A stretch of 64,000 nucleotides of DNA from Ulva prolifera (lineage: Eukaryota; Chlorophyta; Ulvophyceae; Ulvales; Ulvaceae), in NCBI GenBank assembly GCA_023078555.1, contig CM041197.1:11877257-11941256 (forward strand), read 5' to 3'. The position numbers and the translations under genes were made by a program. Position 1 is the stretch's first letter; every line of letters starts with the position of its first letter. The notes below the pieces were generated by a model, which made no database searches, had not been told where the DNA came from, and saw only the letters and a program-made list of their open reading frames with translations. Below, piece by piece: positions 1 to 12,358 of this stretch.

Positions 1-3000
1 TCATTGACGTACATTTGAAGCAAACACCACATGCAGTTAAAATAGAACCATTCTATTCACAGAAGTTGGATTATCTCAGGCAGCTGCGATGAAGTCAGTC
101 TTTCCATGGCACAGCAACAATTTAGCACCAATCCACACTGAAACATTAACAATACATGGCTACCCTGCTCCGCAGCTTAGCCGTGTACCAAGGTAACTTC
201 GGATACTCGTGACATTTAGTGTGCGATCATGGTGGGTATGCTGCAACTGGTTGCATGGTGAAACGAGTCTGCTCGTGCTGTGTGAAGTAGTGTGGTCTGG
301 AGCGAGTGGGAAACCATGGAAACTATAGTGGAAGGTAAAGATGCAACGGAAAGCCAATTGAGTGCTTCATCTCGCTACGATTCCAGGTCGGCGCAGGCCG
401 CAGGCGTGCTTGAACCTGTGCTCTCACCAGTCACGGCAACATTATTCAAATCGAGTGGCTGACCTCGCTGAAACGGAGAGGAGCCTAACCAATCACGAGG
501 CAGATTTGATCGTGCTTCATGACCAAACCGATGTCATGCCTTGAGCGTGGACAATTGTGCGTATGTGCATCACAGGCAGCTTCGACAAATGGGTGAACTC
601 GCTGTATAGCGGTGGTGGTCTCGGTAAATTTGGCCAAACTTGGAATTGCACAAAAAGCACGTGCATTCTGTTGCTTGTGTTAAGTGATGCACGACTGTGT
701 CTTTTGCGTCTTCAGATGATGCCTATGCGCGCAGCTAGATGTATTTCTCTATCAAGGGGCGCACCGCTTTACACCGTGCTACCGCGCAACACCGCTCGAG
801 TACAGCGGAGAGTGTAAAAGCTCCACGGCTCGTTGTGAAACCAGTCGATATGGACTGCTGTTGCTGTAAGGAGCACAACTACATTGATTGCATTGCAAGG
901 AGAGCCATGATTTTCTCTGGCGGTCTCTTGCAAGCGCGTCCGGTTACCAGCATGTACCACTGGTTTGTGTCGGTAGAGCTCGAGCAGGTCTCCTGCCGAC
1001 CTGACCGGGCCTCGTTTGAACAAGAAACAGCTACGGCCGCTCTTGCGATGGATTTGTTAATGCTTCTACCTACTCTTATGGCTCATGCGAAGCAAAATCA
1101 CTGCTTGAGTGACTGTCCACGTACGCGGCAGTACCGTAGAAGTACATCACGCTGCTCCTAAAGAGCCACAAAGCGAAGCCAAAGGTCTGTAGATATAATC
1201 AGGAGCTGGCGCAGGTCAACAGCTGATCGTGTGATCGGAATGGGAGGTGAGCTAGGACCAGCAATCATCCATGACAAGATAACCTTGCCCATGACTAGTT
1301 TGCGGTGATATTTCCACGTTACACAGTTCCATAGACGTCAATGGCGTGGACACAAGCGATCTACACTAACCGTGTGATGCGTTTTGTCAAAGCAGTGAGC
1401 GGGGGGTTGAGACATCACCACTGTCCATCTCATAGAATGTGACACTGCCTCAGAACAAGTGCCGAATACGTATCTAGTAAGCCCGAATCGATCATTTCAT
1501 GTTTTAAAAGATCCCTTGCTGTGAACCCCATGCTGTTGCTGCCGAGCGAGACCGGCTGACAAGCAGGATGCCGTTTTGGTTGCAGTCACCGCCAACATAC
1601 ACCCTTATAGCCACAGCACGTCGCTGCAATCGCATCGAGTTACGCGCTCCGTCTGCATTGCTTTAGCATATCAACGCACCGCGATGCGTTGCACGTCACA
1701 GCTGCTGCTGAGTGGACTATGATGATGCGCACATACTGACCGCGTTTGATCGTGCACCACCAGTACTCTTCGCATATGTCTCTGAATCAAGTTGCGCTCG
1801 CTGATTCCATTATATTATAGCGTCTTTTTCTTTAGGAAGGGGGCGCCCAGAGTTCATAAGATTGTGCAGCATCGCAGCGATCGTTCGTGCTGCCACGGGA
1901 AGCGTGTCTTAGTACATGAATGTGAGACCCTTCGACATGCATAGTCGCTGTTTATTAATCGGCTGATACTTGATTCTGGATCCTCTGACGACGGTGCAAT
2001 TCAAGGTTGGGACAGTGGAGAAGCCATATACAACCAGGCTCTCAGCCAGCGTAAAAGCAGCAGGCGGAGTGAAAGCCTTCAATTCTGGTCACAGGTGCTC
2101 TTTGAGTGTCGCTCTCGCCCGGATCTTGAGAAATCTAGAGTGCTGACGAAAACACAGTGCCGAAGCAAACTGCGGCATCAGCACTTAAGAGGAATTCAGC
2201 ATGGATTCTCCCACAATCAATCTGCTACCGCTGTGCAGCTGAGCAATACATTGGGGTATATTGGTTGATCACCAGCCTGAATCAGCAGCACAGGTGCCAT
2301 GTTCATACTCTGTGTGGCGACAGTCTGGTGTGTAGTCCAGTCTAGGTCTGATGGTTGCTCGGATTCATTGTTACAGGCCTTGGACCGCAACGAATTGGCA
2401 ATGGTCGGCTCTGGAATTGAAAAATCTGGCGTTCACAGAGGAGCAACACAGATCACATCGTCAGGTAACACGAATGAACTTGGTCAATGGCTTGTTCAGA
2501 TGCCCTTGTAGGTCGTCGCCGATAATACACACGCTCTAACAATGGAGTGATCTTACGGAACACATGATGCAGGTGTCAGGCTTACTACACAATAACTGAT
2601 GTAGGTTTTGTGTTGTATGTATGACCACCCACTGATGCACTTATGGACTCGACACAACCTGTAGCAGATATAAGAATTCCCATCGTGATGTGATGATGGC
2701 TCGCGAATGTGGATGGCTGACTGTGTCAAGTCACACATGAAGTAGTGTCAAACTGTTGTCGATGCTGCTGCAAGCTGCATGTCATGGTCGAGCCCACTGA
2801 ATCCTTGAAGTTTGATCATGCTGTCAGTCTGGGCAGTGTCTCAACGGTATGAGCCGCTGCACTCCAGGTGCTCACCCCAAAGTTAAATGGCTGGTGTCAT
2901 GCACCTTTATACAGGCCTGCAAATGCGCCTGGCTGTTGCTTTGCATGCCAATGCGTCTCACAGAAGTATTGGTTGCAGAGCTGGTCGCAGGCAACGCAGG

Positions 3001-5500
3001 CACCAGCACAAGGACATTATCGGGGCAGTTGCAACCAAAATAGCAAAGGCTCTGCCCTCGAGTGTTTGGGCAGCAGCCGTGACTGTCACAAGACAAGTCA
3101 GCTTAGATTCCGGGCTGCCTGAGACAGCTGTGGGCACTCTGGTGGGCAGCCTGATCAAATGTTCCAGTGGATTCTTTTGAGGCTGCAAGACAACAACTGC
3201 AAGACAACACGGTCGCAATCCTTTTCAGCGACTGCTTCTGGAGACTCTGATCTCGGTGTACCACCATGGCGAGGAGAAGTCATGTACCCGACGTGTGCGT
3301 AGACGGTGTGTCGACCGCTTGAGCAGCCGCATGTTGATGAAGCAGACGACAACAGTTGAGTGCTTACATTATATGTGCAGCAAGCTGATGCTGGTGCTGT
3401 GATCAGGCCGGTCGGGCGGGCTGGTGGTGCACATGCGTGCCGAGCGGTACGCTGCCGTACACAGGCTGGTCAGCACTTGGCTAAATGGCCACACAGACAG
3501 CCATTTGGCATGCAATAAAGTTATTTGTAACGACAACACAATGTGGGTGGTCATAGGGGCAGTGCAGCGGGCATTGCCTGCTTTGCGCTTTTACCTGCGC
3601 AGGCATGCGTTGGTACGTCGTCGTAAAGTGGTCCCTCGTCAGTAAAGGCCACCGTGGCCGCCCGGCAGGTCCATGTACCGCGGCTCCGAGGTGGCAAGCA
3701 CAAGCCGGTAGTGCCATCGGTAAACGGTTTACCATCATGCTACCGCCCGTTCACCCATTTGTCGAAGCTGCCTGTGCATCACCGTAGGGCGGACGTCTGT
3801 GCGCTGTCACACACACGAGTCAGCCGTAATAATCTTCAGCAATATGATGTCATTCATTGATATACATACCCAGCTGCACACTGTGGCTGTGGCATCGATG
3901 CAGCGTCTTTTGTGGCTGCTGCCAACAATCGCGCCACGAACCGACGGGCGATTCAACGCCCGCAATCACTCTACTTAAGTAAAAAATCCCTGCTAGCCTG
4001 CTAGATATGAGAAGAAGTTAATCGCCAAGATACACGAGAAAACGTTCTGCGATCGTGCCACCCCGTTGTGCGCAGCCATCCCAGATGAATTCGCATGCAG
4101 GCACTACACCAGTATACTTCGATGCATATTATGGACGTAAGATTTATCTTGTCTCGCATCCGTGCCTCTTATGTCATTTGCAGCGCTTTCCGAAGTCATA
4201 GTTCGCGCATCCGTGTGTGGCTGCAGGAGCACTGATCATGGGCCACACTCGAAGTGCCTGTCTACCGCCAAAGCCAGCATCAATGGCCTGCGGAGCAGAA
4301 GTCCCCATTATTCGACACATGTGATGTAACGTGCCTGTGTCTGTGTCTGAGGCGTAAGCTGCAGGTCTGGCAGTCTAGCGCCTTGCAGCGTAAGAAAAAC
4401 AGCAGCACAATGGGCAGGCAAAGCAAGGGTCCGATCACGTTTCGCACAGTATGTTGCACGTCAATATCGATGCTTTTGTGACCAGCGAATGCTTTATGAA
4501 CGAGGCTGTTGGAGTCCGTATGTGTGATCTGCTGCACATTCGACGTCGGTCTGGCTGTATCGAATCAGCAATGGCGGTAATTTGTTGAGTGCAAGCTATC
4601 AGCCGGAAGAAATCAGGAAGGTGATGATCCTTTTTGATCCGATATCACCCTTCTTTCCACGCCGTGCTGCTAGCACCGGAATGTACATTCCACGCAAGTA
4701 ATGCCGCTCACGGGCATCATCCACCCCAGGCCTGTTGTCGCGGCTCCACACCATGAATGTGAATGCCGGGAAGGCGTTTAGTGATCTTCTCTAGAACGTG
4801 GGCGACCACATCTGACTCCAGACATGCCTCGTCTACCCCCATTGCTGTCCGTACGTTGGCATCACAGGATAACAGCACTGCAATCACAAAATACAACACA
4901 CAATGATCATAATAACCTCACGATTCATCTATGTATCTCCAGGAAACACGGTTCCCTGCCAAACGGCCGCGTGTAGATTAATGGGCCCGCGTAGCCGAGA
5001 TGAATGTCGCAGTCATAGAGTCCGAGTGGCTGTGATTTATCTACATCAACGAAAGTATTTCGTGAGTCGGCTTAACAAGCTTGAGATGAAATGTGCCCGT
5101 GGCATACGTCATGCTCTCGTTTTGAACAGCAACATGTAACATTCATGCGAACCACTGCACACACAGGCTTGGGTACCCTCTCCTCAACATCACTCACCCC
5201 AATACGTATGATTTTAGCCTAATGTTTATGTCTGCTGCCTATCCAGTGCTGGTGTTTACCATGTCCTTAGCCACCAGCTCCTCCCGACCAAAGCCATTCC
5301 CGAAACAGTCCTTACAGTGGGGACACATTCAGGTGTCCTTACAAACAGTGTGCCGGCCTGGGCCCGCCCGTAAGGACTGTGCTATAGACAAGGTGGCCGC
5401 AAGGACAACGTAGTGCTGCGTCACAGTAATGCTCGCATATGGAAGCCATAGGGACACCTCAGTGCTGCTAATGGCGGGGGGAGCGAGGAAGCAAGCAAAC
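1..5500. other. Region with no supported gene
   Basis: Only short open frames (under about 145 codons) occur on either strand, and none resembles a family I know. I did not find a convincing chain of exons with matching splice phases. A segment near 2.9-3.8 kb has several moderately protein-like plus-strand frames, but they do not join cleanly. Short exons of an intron-rich gene could be missed here by eye. Confidence 0.5.
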
Positions 5501-5541
5501 ACTCGCTGGTCTGCGCTTCTCACAGGGGGACAGCCGTCACG

Positions 5542-5680
5542 CGGCACAACCTGCTCATCGCGACGCAGAGGTGCGTGATTGCGAGCGGCGGAATTACAAC
5601 GGCGGTGGAGCCGCACCTGAGCAGACTCCGAAAGGGCCTCGGCCACGGTCTCGCGGCACGCTCCGCGGCCGGTCACGCGT
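5542..5680 (+). pseudogene. Possible fragment of a LINE-type polyprotein
   Basis: A plus-strand frame reads RHNLLIATQRCVIASGG then TTAVEPHLSRL. This resembles the Arg-His-Asn ... Gly ... Glu-Pro stretch that precedes the C-terminal part of many algal non-LTR reverse-transcriptase polyproteins. It lies about 260 nt before a better match to the same kind of protein (5,942-6,577) and is separated from it by a proline-rich stretch in other frames. It may be a decayed part of the same insertion or a separate fragment. The match rests on motif recall only. Confidence 0.3.
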
Positions 5681-5941
5681 AACCCTCTACCACTTCCCGC
5701 CCGCCAAAGCCTGAGCTGCGCCAACAACCCCTCTTGGCGCCCAGGCGAGGCCCCCCCTCTCCTGCGGCGCCTCCGCCGCGCCTGCCCCAGATGCAGGCGC
5801 CGCCGTGGAAGGCGCGGCCGTGCTCAGCGCCGCCATCCTTGGCCCACGGACCCCCCAGGGCCTCCAGGGCCCCCCCTCTGCGCTTCACGGCACCTCTGCC
5901 ACCCCCTTCTACAGCAGCCCCTCCCGATCGCTCAGCCTCCC

Positions 5942-6577
5942 TTGCCTCAGTCGCGCGCGCAACTCTGCTTGCCGCGCGCCCAGCTGCCCCCTCCCACACA
6001 CGCAGCTGCTGTCGTGTCGACGGATGACGTCGAGATGGCGTGCGCACTCCTGGCATCCCAGGCCCCAGCCGGCCATGCTGCAGCCGCAGTAGACCTCCCC
6101 TGTGAGCCGACGGCCACTCGCCTGCCCTGCGACGGACAGCCGCACGCGTGCCCCGAGCAGGACGCACCACCGGCCGCCCCCAACAGGTCACGCATGGGCG
6201 CCCAACGAGGCGACGTACGTGCGCTCTTTCCGGGTGCTCTAGTGATCGGCGACGTGTCTGTCACTCACCCGCTAGCAGGTTCCAACGTTCGCACCGCGGC
6301 GCTGCGCGACGGCGCCTCAGCGGAGGCTGCCGACCGGCGGAAGCGCGACAAGTACGGCCGCGCAGGTGCCGGGGGACTCAGCTTGGTCCCGCTCTGCCTC
6401 GACGTCGCGTGTCTGTTTCACGCCGCCGCCCCGCTGATGGCCCGACACGCGGGCAAGGCAGCCTTGACGGGACTGACGGTCCCGTGTGATGACCTCTCGC
6501 CGCTCACTGCCCACCCGGCCTCAGCACACCCCCCCCTTGCTGACTGGGTGTCGGCTACGGCTCAGGCGCTTTCTTGA
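5942..6577 (+). pseudogene. C-terminal fragment of a LINE-like reverse-transcriptase polyprotein
   Basis: The 211-codon frame contains an EP....RLPC stretch, then RGDVRALFPGALVIGDVSVT and HPLAGSNVRTAAL, followed by ADRRKRDKYGR. This order (Arg-Asp/Ala-Asp before a hydrophobic strand, a DVSV.HP motif, then a basic K..KY segment) is the tail found at the C terminus of many non-LTR retrotransposon ORF2 proteins in green algae. No polymerase active site (a YXDD-type motif) is seen upstream, so only the tail survives. The GC content here is visibly higher than on either side, as expected for a foreign insertion. Both ends are undefined. The family call is from motif memory and would need a protein search. 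Confidence 0.55.
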
Positions 6578-6781
6578 CCAGCGCACGCCGCCTCTCCCGC
6601 GTGACCTGGTGCCCGGACACTTTCTGCAGGTTCTGGGCCTTAGGCGTGCTCTGTCCTGAGCTCGTCGGCGGATGACCGGGTAGCCATGCTGCTGCGCCGC
6701 TCAGGGCTGATCAGTTCGGGTACCACAGGATAACAGTGGGGGGCGGCTGCGGCGAGGGGGCTGGTTTGGGTTCGGGGGGCT

Positions 6782-6814
<33 letters not shown>
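6782..6814 (+). repeat. 33-nt G homopolymer
   Basis: An unbroken run of 33 G follows a G-rich stretch (GGGGGGCT at the end of the previous line) and is followed within about 16 nt by C-runs. Such a run can form G-quadruplexes and is prone to length errors in replication and sequencing. The apparent poly-proline (minus) and poly-glycine (plus) frames across it are by-products. Confidence 0.95.
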
Positions 6815-6817
<3 letters not shown>

Positions 6818-7901
6818 TTCACCCTTCCCCCCGGCGGCTTGCGCATTGCCCATGGTCCGGAGTCGGCCAGGCTGCCACCTTGGGCTGCCACGGCCGCTCG
6901 CGGGCGGCGGGGTCGTATTGCGGGCGGGCGCGGGGGTGTGTGCGTGTTAGGCGGTTGTGCGGGGACGGGTGTGTGGGTGTGGTGTGGGGGTGCGTACCGA
7001 TGATGTGTTCGGTGGGTGCCTGTCAGGCGAGGCGGCGTGCTGCAGTGTGTGAGGGTGCTTGCTGTGACTTGGCCCTGACTTCGATCGCATTCAAGGTGGC
7101 TGTTGCTCTCCTGACGCGCAAGTGCTTTGGGCTGTTTGTGTGTTTCCTCGTTGTCCTGGCGGTGCTGCCGGCCCCTCCGGCTTTCTCCATGTAACACAGT
7201 AACGTGAAAGCAGCTCATGTGGTCAGGAACCCCGCTTGGCAACGTGTACATGTGTGCGACCAGGCATGAGATTACACTCACAGCCCACCAGGTCCTGCAC
7301 TGGTGGTTGTTTGTTCCGTCCATGAGTGGTCATGAAACCCCACTGCAGTGCTTTACACATACATTCACAGGGACAGTCACAATGCATGGTACCTCCGTAT
7401 GTCACCTCATATGATGGAACGAGATATGTGTGCGAGAGTTTCTGAGTATTTGGCACTCTTTTCTGATCTTTTGCAACACGTCAGCACTCTGAGCTCGGGG
7501 GCGGTCGGCTCTTGGGCCGCTGCAGCAGTGTCTGGAAGCTGCAGCGGTAGCCACGGCAGCCATCACCTGGGAGCTCCTCGAGGAAGGCTGAGGGTAATGT
7601 AACGTCCATAGTGTGGTGGACCTCGCGCGCCTGCATGAAGTCTTGATCCCTCACTTGGTTCGGTCTGGACGCTGACGCTATAGCTACAGTTACATGTCGA
7701 CGTCTTGCGGTGCTGTGGGCGCACTGCCTATTGGCGTGTGCATCGCCAGATACGTGCGTTGCAGTATAACTGTTGCGCCTCAGGCATCTAGTAAAGCAGA
7801 TGTCTACGGAATCTCACATGAACTATTCCCGTCCGTCGGCTCCACCACCAGCAAGGGTTTCGATGCACCAGGGCTGAATTTACATGCCAGGCTGGCGTAC
7901 C
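6815..7901. other. Non-coding flank left of the transposon
   Basis: G/T-rich sequence on the plus strand with no supported gene. The last three bases (7,899-7,901, ACC) are the left copy of the target-site duplication of the CACTA element that starts at 7,902. Confidence 0.6.
7899..7901. repeat. Left target-site duplication (ACC)
   Basis: Bases ACC directly precede the left CACTA terminus and are repeated directly after the right terminus at 19,722-19,724. A 3-bp duplication is the known signature of CACTA insertion. Confidence 0.85.
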
Positions 7902-7919
7902 CACTACAAGAACGACTTC
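7902..7919 (+). repeat. Left terminal inverted repeat of the CACTA element
   Basis: CACTACAAGAACGACTTC, a perfect 18-bp match to the reverse complement of 19,704-19,721. After the next base or two (G on the left, CA on the right) both ends continue with CCCGTGACA, so the similarity extends beyond the perfect repeat with a one-base offset. Confidence 0.95.
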
Positions 7920-7920
7920 G

Positions 7921-8942
7921 CCCGTGACAGGCGCCCGTGACGCTTTTTGGACCCTTTATCACGGGCCCTTTTACTCGACTTCGGTGCTTCGTGATCGACT
8001 CTTGTGGGCTGGCAATTGCACCCCATCACGTGCAGAAATATCAAATGATGTTATAGGTTGCATACCGTGTGTCCTCGGAAATAAACGGGCTGGCATGTCG
8101 ACCGTGTCCAGCGTGTTTCGGTAAGTGCATGCCCAACAGTCGGGTACCGTAGATGCGATCCAAGACGCTCTTGTCGGCTTGAACGCCACTAAAGCAGTTA
8201 AATCAATCGATTGGTGTATTACTGGTGAGCAGGTGGTGGTTCAGTAAACGTTGGCGTTGACCTGCAGATATGGTGCCTGCCTTGATCGCGACTGCCGGGT
8301 TGCGTACTGGCGAGAACGACACGTTCTTAGCCGCCTAATGTCAAGTTGGGCAGGTATGTAATCGTTTTGGAATGTCTGCTGCGCCATGGCGTGTGTGGTC
8401 CGTAGCGGGCGTCCAGTTAAGGCCTGTTCGCCAATATCTATGTAGTTCGTTTGCAATACACCTGGGTCGTTGATGCGGCCGCGATTGTTCACATTCACCA
8501 ACGTCTGTATCAAGGTTATAATTCCGGCGATCTGCCTGCATGTTAATAGTGTCACCTGCGACGATCAGGTGCGTGAGTAGGTGTGCAGGCCAAGCTTCAT
8601 TTTCGATGCGGCTTGGCCTCGAGGCTCGATCCAGGGGGATATAGGTCTACAGATGCCGTGCTTACTTTCAGGCTCGGTATATCTGTACTGGGGCTCTGGT
8701 GGACCTGATTTTACATCTGTGAGTAGCTACTCTGCTCACTCGAGAACCGCGCCTGGTCGATGCCTGGGCCATCCCAGACCTGGAAACAAGCTCACTCGGT
8801 ACAGACATTAAACATACAGTTGACTCGTCTATCGGAATGCATCGTTCCGCGCGCGTACGTTGGTTGACGCCTCCCCGTGATAAGCTGTTACGGGCACGTC
8901 AACCTGTAATCGCGTTGTGTAACGGGCGACGCTTGTCACGGG
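7921..8942. promoter_or_regulatory. Left subterminal CCCGTGAC-type motifs
   Basis: Copies of CCCGTGAC or its variants occur in two clusters. The first has CCCGTGAC at 7,921 and 7,934 and the reversed ATCACGGG at 7,958. The second has CCCGTGAT at 8,874, GTTACGGG at 8,887, GTAACGGG at 8,919 and GTCACGGG at 8,935. CACTA elements are known to carry short subterminal repeats that bind an element-encoded protein (TNPA in En/Spm). These are the obvious candidates because the same motif sits beside both termini. Confidence 0.7.
7967..8873. other. Non-coding left interior of the CACTA element
   Basis: Between the two left subterminal motif clusters I see no exon. It is downstream of the minus-strand genes and probably serves as transposon end sequence and 3' flank. 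Confidence 0.5.
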
Positions 8943-9012
8943 TGCACTACCGCCAGGCCAGTACCAGCGCATGCGCAGCGATGCGACGCCAATCAGCAGT
9001 AGGAATACCGTG

Positions 9013-9017
9013 TTACA
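9013..9017 (-). terminator. Possible poly(A) signal TGTAA
   Basis: On the minus strand TGTAA occurs about 130 nt after the stop codon of the 748-aa gene. TGTAA is the usual poly(A) signal of chlorophyte green algae. A five-base match can occur by chance. Confidence 0.3.
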
Positions 9018-9147
9018 ATATTATACAATACATTCTATTATCCGGAGCAATCGTATACGAGTATTTGCAAAGCGCTGCTGGACCGTCGGAGCTGCAGTCA
9101 GTTTCCTCTCTCCCACGAAACCAGCCAGCATGCAAGATGCTCAATCA

Positions 9148-12106
9148 TCAGATGTATCGTGTAGTGGGAATTCGGCATCGACCTCGGCTTGACAGTTGCC
9201 GCGCGTCATCTTGTGTGGACTGAGGGGGGGCTAGCTGCAGCAAACCTTGGGCAGCTGCTTGGAAGTTCTCCTCGTCGCTCAAGTCAGGCACGACTCGCGC
9301 TGCTTTCTTTGATTCTGCTCTACCTTTCGCGGTGGCCTGCACGATACGGCCGATGAGGTGCCAAGTTGGCCTACAATAGTCTGCAGCTGTAGATGATCAT
9401 TATACAAGCACAGCATGGGGTAAGCCAGGAACATCAACGCCCTCTTCCAGTCAATACAATGTCTATTGAATATGGTCGTATGCTCACCTTGCGTTTGGTC
9501 GGAGCAGTTTTGTCGTTCGCTGGCTTGGACTTGGCTTTCTTGCCCTTGCCCTTGTGGCATGTCAACGGTGCCTGCAAGAGAGACAACGCACTCCTGCGTT
9601 CCGCTCGTGTCGGGATGGTAATGAGTGGTTGTTGTATTTGCTCCTGCAACACATCAGACCCGGTCTGGCATATGTTGTTGCCGCTGCTGCTACACTCACG
9701 CCTAGTGAAATGTCTAGAGATGTGACTCGTTCCTGTGGCTCACAATGAAGAATTGTTTGCTGTTCAGGATCCGCTGTGATCCTTACTGGCGGCGGTGCTT
9801 GTGCAGGTGATGGAATGTCCGCTGCGGGTTGTCTCTGCTCAATGTAGACTCCATCTGACTCGTTCTGCGTAGGGGGTTGGTCCCCTGTTGCAGCTGTTGG
9901 CCCGTTACGTGTGGGCTGCAAGACTACATTCACACCTGCAACCATCGTCTCTGGTGCATCAGTTGGGAGCTGGCTGTTCGTCCCAATGAGGGATCCTGTT
10001 GTCACCGGATCTGGCTGCTGTGGAGCTGCCTGTACGTGCACAGCTATGTCGGTACCGACGTTGCTGCTGTCCACTGTGGCCAAGTGGCCACTTCCTGTTG
10101 CCTGATTCAGTCCGCTCGTTGGGGAATTTGAAGCAGACTGATCTGGGCGGGATCTGTGCAGCGCCTGTGAGCAATGGAAGGGTAAGTCAGTACGTCACGT
10201 GTAACCAGATGCATCATCCGGTGATTCAGCTGTGCGGTGTGTGGTGCGTACCTTGAAGCGTGTCAACAATGTCCGGTAGGTCGACGTGAAAAAGTCTGTG
10301 GTATCTGTGTCTTTGACGTGAAATAAGAAGGGATGCTTCTCATCGTCTGGGTCATTGTCCTCATCCACCATCGTCCAAACGTCCATTTTCTCTGCTATTG
10401 CCAGCATGCCTATAATCATATGGCTCTGTCCTGCAAACAGCTGCTCCAGGGAGGTAGCCACTGTTAATGATATCTTGTCGGTACGACGCTTCCCTCCTGT
10501 ATTTGCAAGATCTAGATACGCCTCACGTGCGTCGCCATTGAAGCCGTCTACTGCTTCAGTATACAGTACCTCTAAGTGGTCTAGCCATGCAGTTACAAAG
10601 GCTTGAAAATCCTGCACATCAGTCAGTTGTAGCTGTGAACAGTCTGTCGGTCCATGTATGCTCGATGAAACACGTACTGTGTTTCTAGGCTGATTGCTCA
10701 GTATTTCCTTCAGTTTTTTCTTGACAGTGGTCATCAGGCGAGCTGTAGGTGCCCCTGATTTGCTCTCATCTACCACCGCTATAGTCTCTGTAAATACGGC
10801 GTTGATGTCTGGGACTCTGTTTTGCCATTCATCGGTGGCAGACATGGCAATGAAATCTGCTATTATCATGGGCTCCATTAACTGCAGTACCGCTGTATCG
10901 ACTGAAGCATCACCAATACTCCTGCTGCCGATGACACACACCAGTTATTGCAATTGCAGCACGTCCTCTCTGTCGCACCTCTCTGTGATCTCCGATTCCG
11001 TCTACCCATGGTCTGTTCAGTGCTTCCCTGACCTTCGTTTCGTGCTTGGCCTTGTCTTTCCCCGCGCATGCGAACTGCATCCACGAATCTAGGATCGTTC
11101 GCTTGAATAGTCGTGTCTGCTCAAATGAGATGGCGCCGCAGTGCCGGATTTGAAGAGCGCATTCCAGCTGCCACTCCTGCAAGGTCGCTGAGGTCAAAAT
11201 TTCTTTGGCTGGGAGAGGGCACGCCGCCGGCCAGCTATGTAGCGAACCACGCTGTGACATACCTCAGGTTCTTCCTGATCGGGTCGCATTCTATGAGCGC
11301 GTAGCACTTTATCGGCTGCCTGGGTCGCTACTCCCGAAAATGGCAGTAGATCACCAGTGACAATGGCGGTTGGCGTAGCCACTCTGGGAGCTATTGTCAT
11401 TGCCATCTTCAGTATGCCAGGAAGCCACCTTGCAGAGGTGTTTCCGCGGATGGCTTTCACGAAAGGCGCGGCCTGCAGGCCGTGCGTGTCAGTTTCATCG
11501 GCTCCAGGAGCTTCATCAACGGACCTGCCAGCGCGTCCGACACACCGCCATATTCGACCACGTGATCTCTTCGCACTTATGCGACTGCGGAGAAGCGACT
11601 GTACCTACTTCAGCGGAAGCGGCGCATATACGTACCTTCGTGTAGAGATCGGTGGATTTGTTGCCACCGCCAGAGGCGCCTGACTTCGCCGCATCCGCCG
11701 AGTGCAGTAGTAATTGCACTGTTCCTCTTTCCGTGGTCTTTGTGAGATGGAATCTGCGGAAGTCCAGATGATGGGGAATGCTGCCGTCGGTGCCGTTGTT
11801 AGTGGAAACGTCGTGCAGCAATGCTCTGTACAGGGAGCCCTCGAAGACGGCTTCCGGCCTTACGGCTGCTTCATCAACAGCATATCGTAACATGGTGCCT
11901 TCGCTAAAGAGTGTGTGGATCTTGTCAGTGAACACCTGCTTGTACGTTGTCTTGAATTCGCGAAGTGCAGCCCTCTTGTCCGCCAGGGAACACGCCTCCA
12001 TAATAGCCGACGTGTCTACATTAATTGTCGTGCCCTTTTTCCTATGATCTGCTGTCACCCTTACGGAGAAGATATCCAGTGGATTGTTGGAATCCCAATG
12101 TGACAT
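9148..12106 (-). CDS. Transposon-borne protein of unknown function, 748 aa, seven exons
   Basis: The start ATG at 12,106 has an in-frame TGA 12 nt upstream. Exons (minus strand): 12106-11636, 11472-11263, 11176-10979, 10881-10252, 10164-9700, 9571-9488, 9336-9148. All six introns (about 80-165 nt) have GT..AG ends with strong donors (GTACGT, GTATGT, GTGAGT) and all are phase 0. The exon lengths give 157, 70, 66, 210, 155, 28 and 62 residues. The protein starts MSHWDSNNPLDIFSV. The middle is mostly helical-looking with charged segments (TVKKKLKEIL; VDEDNDPDDEKHPF). Exon 5 is Pro/Gln/Thr-rich and probably disordered. Exons 6 and 7 hold Lys/Arg-rich patches (CHKGKGKKAKSK, TKRK, ESKKAAR) that could be nuclear-localisation or DNA-binding segments. 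I recognise no family. By position it may do the job of TNPA in En/Spm, binding the subterminal motifs; this is inference only. Confidence 0.8.
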
Positions 12107-12358
12107 CGTTGTCAGAGTTCAAGTCGAGACAGACAAACACACGCCCTTTCAGAACCGGACTCCGTACGCGACGATTCTGTTAGGCACAAGGTTGCATCAT
12201 CCGTGCTATAGACGAGGCGTGCTCTGTACAGGCGGGGAGGGGACATGTTGTGCTATTACACTGGTAGTCACAACTGCATACTCAACATCGCAGTACCCAC
12301 AATATTAATTCTACCTGTGCCACACGACTGAGACTCCTGTGTGTGCACATTGACTTCG

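Noticed and set aside
5673..6264. Minus-strand frames opposite the LINE fragment
   Set aside because: GC-rich sequence is open in many frames; the plus frame carries the recognisable motif order.
10195..10941. Separate gene starting at GTG 10,941
   Set aside because: It is explained as exon 4 of the 748-aa gene, entered through a CTGCAG acceptor at 10,882; a GTG start is not expected in a nuclear gene.
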